DNA from: Chloroflexota bacterium
GTDB taxonomy: Bacteria > Chloroflexota > Anaerolineae > Anaerolineales > DRMV01
Assembly: GCA_013153135.1 (NCBI GenBank)
Contig: JAADFA010000068.1
Location: forward strand, 1 to 8,466
Direction: 5' to 3'
Length of the DNA stretch: 8,466 bases
The notes beneath the pieces were generated by a model, which saw only the letters and a program-made list of their open reading frames with translations, searched no databases and was not told the origin of the DNA. The position numbers were made by a program, and so were the translations under genes. Shown here piece by piece: positions 5,531 to 8,466 of the stretch; within the stretch, counting starts at the first letter, position 1, and each line of letters starts with the position of its first letter.

Positions 5531-7864
5531 TCAGCCGAAGCGACGCCCCCAAGCGACCACGCCAATCAAAGTCACAAGCGCGAGCAGAGCCGTAATTGGC
5601 CAACCAGGCGCGCGGTACGTGAAGGTAACCACGTGCTCCCCTGCGGCGAGGGGCAACGCGAGGAGCGCGTACTCGGCGCGATACAAGGGCACCGCGCGGC
5701 CGTCAACCCTCGCGCGCCAACCGGGATAAGCTTGTTGCGCGACGAGCAACCAGCCCGCGCCCGGCGTTTGGACGTGAATGCGCACCTGGGTCGGCGTGGG
5801 CATATCCCATGTCAGGGCCACGCGGTCGGCCGGAGCCGGGTCCGGCAAGGAAGTTGGCGCCGGATAAGATGGACCACTGAGGGGCGCTGCAAGAACCGTG
5901 ATTCGTTCATGCCATGCGGGCCCGCCCAGGCTGGCCCGGCGCCACAGGGCCTGCCACGCGGCCGCATCCGTCGTAACCACATCGGCAGCCGGATACCACT
6001 GGGCTAACCCCTCGGGCTGGCGAGGCAGCACTCGGTAGCCTTGGGCCATGTGCGGGTCACGGTGAATCTCCGCGACCACGGCCAAACGATCGAGCACGCG
6101 TTCGCGCGCGCCTGGGGGGGCCTGCTCCAGCGCACGCATCAGCTGATCAAAGGTGCCCGGCCGCATGGGGTCAAAGTTATTGAGGGTCCGTGCGCCGTCC
6201 AGCAAGCGCAGGTTCGGAAGGCCAAGAGCGCGCAGATCATCCCATGAACGCGCTGGTCGCAGATCACGAAAGCGGAAGAAATCAATAAATTTAAATTCAT
6301 ATTCGTCCCGAGCGGGGAAGTACACCCGGCCGCTAGGGGCCGCGGCCCGGGGGCGATACCAACGTGCGTCGATCGTGGGCGTCCATCCCGCGTGGCTCAC
6401 AAGCAAGTCCAACGCGACCCAGGCCACCACAGCCCAAGCCCACAACGTGCGCCTGGCGTGCTCAGGCTCGGGTTGAAGCAGGGCTAAGACCGCCGCGCCC
6501 ATAGCCCACACCCCACTCCAGGCCACCGCGCGCGCGATGCTGGCCCGTTCGCCAGCCAGAGGCGCGGCCGCCATCGCGACCAGGGTGATGCCACCCGCAG
6601 CCGCGAGGCCCAACCGGAGCCAATATCGAGCTCGAGGGCCAGGTGGACGCCACCCCTCCGCGGCCAACCCCGCGAGCAAAGCCAGCAGTACGGTGCTGAT
6701 TAAGTGCCAGCGCGCAGGCGCCTGGAACCAATCAAAGGTAGGCACGTGCGCGTACAGCCAGGGATAGACGGGCGTGTTCTTGCCCAAGGCCAACAGCGCG
6801 ACCAGGGTCCACGCAGCCCAAGCCCACCGCACTGCGGCAGGCGCCCAGGCCGCGGGGCCGCCCTTCCGCCACCAACGCCACGTGCTCAGCGCGAGCAAGA
6901 AGGGCAATAAGCCAATGTAGAGCGCGTCTTCCCAATACGTCGCGTAGCCCCAATAGTCGCCCGTCACTGGGGAGCCGAAGAGATTGGGCCAAAGCAAACC
7001 GAGGAAACGCCAGGGCCAGAAAGAATAGGTCAGGGCCAGTTCAGGGTCCACACCACCGGCACGTTGGGATTGTTGCAAGTATTCCCAGGTGGGCCAGAGC
7101 TGCACCAGGCTGAGGCCGAAAGCCACCGCAACCATCACCATCAGGCCCATGAGCCGCGGCAGCACGCCCGGCCGGGCCGCGCGGCCATGCCGCAAAGCCC
7201 GCCACCAGAAGAGCAGCCACCCGGCCAGCAACAGCCCCGTGTACCACGAGGTTTGCGCGTGCCCCGCGAGGGCTTGCAAGGCCAAAAACACACCCACTTG
7301 CACGGCATCCCGCAACGCGGCCGTACGCGCCCAGCGCCGCGCGGCCCACAAGATCCACGGCACCCACGCGGCCGCCGCGTTCATGCTCAAAAAGATGGCC
7401 GATCGGGTCGCGAGGTAGCCCGACAGCGTGTAAGCCAAGGCGGCAATGCCGGTCGCGGGCGCACGCCAACCCAGCTCCCGGCCGAGCGCAACCATGCCCA
7501 CGGCCGCGAGGAGCAAATGCAGCACCACCAGCACCCCATGCCCCCAGGCCAGAGCCTCCACCCCGCGCCACCACGCGAGCCCAAAGAGCAACCATGTCGG
7601 CGGATAGAACCACGCGCTTTGCAGGTTCGCAATCAACGGCGCGCCCAGCCCAATGTCCGGGTTCCACCAGGGCAGCTGGCCGGTCGCGCGCATCACATGC
7701 CAGCCCCACGCGCGCCAGGGGATGAACTGGAGGCTTGGAGTGCCCCAAATGGGCGCGCGGCCCCAGGTGAGTAGGGCGCGGCCCCAAAGCACAACCGCGA
7801 GCCCAGGGATGAGCCCGCCCGCACACCAGCTATCGAGGCGGGTGCATTTCTTCATAAACTTCAT
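5531..7864 (-). CDS. YfhO-like polytopic membrane protein (putative GT-C glycosyltransferase)
   Basis: This encodes a 777-residue membrane protein with a first hydrophobic segment at about 17-34 and about ten more up to roughly residue 490. A soluble extracytoplasmic domain and a final membrane helix (about 756-773) complete it. The first outer loop contains QFIPW (46-50), LPWWNP (64-69), GAPLIAN (74-80) and FYPP (86-89), the hallmark order of YfhO-family proteins. The C-domain carries LNNFDP (about 561) and AYPGWRARVDG (712-722) plus an AGEHVVTFTY strand, also typical. YfhO proteins are thought to move sugars from lipid carriers onto cell-wall polymers or lipids; the donor and acceptor here are unknown. 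The acidic residue usually seen just before QF is replaced by Thr42. ATG 7864 is the best start, though GGGAG lies 12 bases away; ATG 7855 is an alternative. Either start lies inside the lipoprotein gene (26-35 bp overlap), implying translational coupling. Confidence 0.85.
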   Translation of the reverse strand: MKFMKKCTRLDSWCAGGLIPGLAVVLWGRALLTWGRAPIWGTPSLQFIPWRAWGWHVMRATGQLPWWNPDIGLGAPLIANLQSAWFYPPTWLLFGLAWWRGVEALAWGHGVLVVLHLLLAAVGMVALGRELGWRAPATGIAALAYTLSGYLATRSAIFLSMNAAAAWVPWILWAARRWARTAALRDAVQVGVFLALQALAGHAQTSWYTGLLLAGWLLFWWRALRHGRAARPGVLPRLMGLMVMVAVAFGLSLVQLWPTWEYLQQSQRAGGVDPELALTYSFWPWRFLGLLWPNLFGSPVTGDYWGYATYWEDALYIGLLPFLLALSTWRWWRKGGPAAWAPAAVRWAWAAWTLVALLALGKNTPVYPWLYAHVPTFDWFQAPARWHLISTVLLALLAGLAAEGWRPPGPRARYWLRLGLAAAGGITLVAMAAAPLAGERASIARAVAWSGVWAMGAAVLALLQPEPEHARRTLWAWAVVAWVALDLLVSHAGWTPTIDARWYRPRAAAPSGRVYFPARDEYEFKFIDFFRFRDLRPARSWDDLRALGLPNLRLLDGARTLNNFDPMRPGTFDQLMRALEQAPPGARERVLDRLAVVAEIHRDPHMAQGYRVLPRQPEGLAQWYPAADVVTTDAAAWQALWRRASLGGPAWHERITVLAAPLSGPSYPAPTSLPDPAPADRVALTWDMPTPTQVRIHVQTPGAGWLLVAQQAYPGWRARVDGRAVPLYRAEYALLALPLAAGEHVVTFTYRAPGWPITALLALVTLIGVVAWGRRFG

Positions 7865-8261
7865 GGGTCTGCCCGTCTCCCAGCTGGGTGATGCGCTGGC
7901 CGTAGAGCTGGCCCGCCCGGGTAATGGTATACCGCGCGGTCCCATGCATGGGACCAGGCGCGAATTCGCTTTGCCAAGTCAAGATGAGCTGATTGCCCTC
8001 AATGTGACCCCAGCCACGCAGGATGAGCTCCCGAATGAGCCAGACCGCCTCAAAGGTGCCATCATCTTGGGGAGTGAGCACGAACGTGCCGCCGTATTTT
8101 TCATCCATGACGGGGTCGTAACCCTTAACGCGGTACTCTCCGCCGAGGGCCGGGAGCGCGGTGGGGTCCGCGTCGGGTGCGAGGCCTTGGCGCGGCTTTT
8201 TGCAGCCGGGCAAAAGCACCAGGCCGATAAGGGCCACCATCCACCAGAATGCAACGCGCAT
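7830..8261 (-). CDS. small lipoprotein of unknown function
   Basis: This encodes a 143-residue precursor with a signal peptide (MR, then a hydrophobic stretch) and a lipobox LPGC with Cys20. It should therefore be lipidated and anchored on the outer face of the membrane. After a short Pro/Ala/Asp linker (about 21-38), the mature part looks all-beta: G-Y-R-V-K-G-Y-D-P near 41-50, Y-G-G-T-F at 56-60, GWGHIEGN (83-90) and GTARYTI (107-113). This strand-and-glycine pattern resembles small beta-barrel or calycin-like domains, but I do not recognise a named family. ATG 8261 is clear: GGGAGG lies 6 bases upstream, whereas a longer reading from 8330 would bury the signal peptide. The 3' end overlaps the start of the YfhO-like gene, so the two are probably co-expressed and may work together at the envelope. 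Confidence 0.85.
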   Translation of the reverse strand: MRVAFWWMVALIGLVLLPGCKKPRQGLAPDADPTALPALGGEYRVKGYDPVMDEKYGGTFVLTPQDDGTFEAVWLIRELILRGWGHIEGNQLILTWQSEFAPGPMHGTARYTITRAGQLYGQRITQLGDGQTHEVYEEMHPPR

Positions 8262-8267
8262 GAGGGA

Positions 8268-8273
8268 CCTCCC
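8268..8273 (-). promoter_or_regulatory. ribosome binding site fixing the lipoprotein start
   Basis: GGGAGG on the minus strand, 6 bases before ATG 8261, is the strongest ribosome site in this stretch. It decides in favour of the 143-residue form with a normal lipoprotein signal. Confidence 0.7.
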
Positions 8274-8283
8274 AGGCGAGCTG

Positions 8284-8318
8284 GCCGGGCCGCGGGCTTG
8301 ATTTCGCCCCGGCCCGGC
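8284..8318 (-). other. strong GC hairpin in the lipoprotein leader
   Basis: The 8-base arms GCCGGGCC (8284-8291) and GGCCCGGC (8311-8318) pair perfectly. Inside them GGGC (8294-8297) and GCCC (8306-8309) extend the stem across a small asymmetric bulge, leaving an 8-base loop. No T tract follows on the minus strand, so it is not a classical intrinsic terminator for trpD. If the -10 box at 8331-8326 is real, transcription would begin near 8319 and this hairpin would form the extreme 5' end of the mRNA, a place where stem-loops can stabilise transcripts. Confidence 0.5.
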
Positions 8319-8325
8319 ATGGTCA

Positions 8326-8334
8326 ATCATACCA
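8326..8334 (-). promoter_or_regulatory. extended -10 promoter for the lipoprotein-YfhO genes
   Basis: The minus strand reads TGGTATGAT, a TGn motif directly before TATGAT, five of six matches to the -10 consensus. No -35 box is recognisable, which extended -10 promoters can tolerate. It lies 65 bases before the lipoprotein start and 33 bases past the trpD stop. Confidence 0.45.
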
Positions 8335-8345
8335 GGCTCGCCTGG
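8332..8345. promoter_or_regulatory. 14-bp palindrome abutting the -10 box (operator candidate)
   Basis: CCAGGC and GCCTGG form perfect inverted arms around a 2-base centre. The palindrome overlaps the TGn element and sits in the promoter spacer, where a bound dimeric regulator would block RNA polymerase. A shifted, overlapping inverted repeat, CTCGCC/GGCGAG (8337-8350), covers the same area, and CCAGGCGAGC recurs at 8272-8281. No regulator gene is in the window, so the role is inferred from position alone. Confidence 0.35.
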
Positions 8346-8366
8346 GCGAGGAGGAGGAGTTATGGC

Positions 8367-8466
8367 CTACACCGACCGCGCCGCGGCCACGCGCTGGGTG
8401 AACGCGACGTAACGCTCGAGCACGTCCAACGCCGCGCCCGAATCCAGGCTCTGCCGCGCGCGGGCC
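8367..8466 (-). CDS. trpD: C-terminal end of anthranilate phosphoribosyltransferase (partial)
   Basis: A minus-strand frame enters from the right edge and stops at TAG 8369-8367, giving 32 residues. They include SLDSGAALDVLERYVAFTQR, which matches the conserved C-terminal helix of TrpD (typically AREAI-SG-A---LE-L--FT/S-). TrpD transfers the phosphoribosyl group of PRPP to anthranilate in tryptophan synthesis, in the cytoplasm. Only the last tenth of the usual ~340 residues is visible, so the active site cannot be checked, and the related TrpD2-like proteins are a lesser possibility. The lipoprotein promoter begins 33 bp beyond the stop, suggesting that trpD ends its own transcription unit here. 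Confidence 0.7.
   Translation of the reverse strand, partial: ARARQSLDSGAALDVLERYVAFTQRVAAARSV

Noticed and set aside
5364..5603. Minus-strand 79-codon frame crossing the YfhO 3' end and the spacer
   Set aside because: Arg/Cys/Ser-rich composition unlike the neighbours, and mostly overlaps the YfhO gene or the spacer without a ribosome site I can support.
1380..7520. Recurrent CGCGAG / GCCGCGAG words scattered through the genes
   Set aside because: They fall in coding frames as Leu-Ala pairs with the favoured Ala codon GCG on the minus strand; spacing is irregular, so codon preference explains them.
7064..7774. Plus-strand 236-codon open frame opposite the YfhO-like gene
   Set aside because: Pro/Arg/Gln-rich low-complexity translation; the opposite strand carries the YfhO signature.
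8362..8412. Plus-strand 16-residue mini-ORF behind a GAGGAGGAGG ribosome-site-like run
   Set aside because: Tempting because of the run, but it is antisense to the trpD end and the run is the complement of CT-rich spacer; there is no sign of conservation or promoter.
1..8466. CRISPR array, tRNA, insertion sequence or phage element
   Set aside because: No regularly spaced repeats, cloverleaf, transposase or terminal inverted repeats were seen on either strand.

Overview
The window is GC-rich (roughly 60-65 % by eye) and densely coded. Everything from base 211 to the right edge lies on the minus strand; only a 3' gene fragment at the left edge (1-123) is on the plus strand, convergent with the rest. 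GC-rich codon use, a Thr-Pro-rich linker in a membrane-anchored peptidase, a large YfhO-type membrane protein and an archaeal-type methyltransferase together suggest a bacterium such as a Chloroflexota (Anaerolineae-like) lineage, possibly thermophilic. No rRNA or housekeeping marker is present to confirm this, so the assignment is a guess.

Layout in the direction of minus-strand transcription (right to left): the last 32 codons of what looks like trpD (8367-8466); a spacer with an extended -10 promoter, a 14-bp palindrome and a strong GC hairpin; a 143-residue lipoprotein (7830-8261); a YfhO-like polytopic membrane protein (5531-7864) whose start overlaps the lipoprotein gene; a 216-bp spacer with a possible promoter; a COG2521-type SAM-dependent methyltransferase (4463-5314); 48 bp downstream, a membrane-anchored M1-like zinc peptidase (2789-4414); a 9-bp perfect hairpin; and an APC-superfamily transporter with an unusual long soluble tail (211-2697).

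Functionally, four of the five complete genes encode envelope proteins: lipoprotein, probable GT-C-type glycosyltransferase, surface peptidase and permease. The overlap of the lipoprotein and YfhO genes points to coupled expression. The methyltransferase and peptidase are probably co-transcribed. The peptidase and permease could act in one pathway (peptide trimming outside, amino-acid uptake inside), but this rests only on adjacency. I see no mobile element, CRISPR array, tRNA or phage gene. The window looks mostly like ordinary chromosome. The features most worth following up are the divergent permease architecture, a missing acidic residue in the YfhO first loop, a local drop in GC within the peptidase catalytic region, and the archaeal-type methyltransferase.
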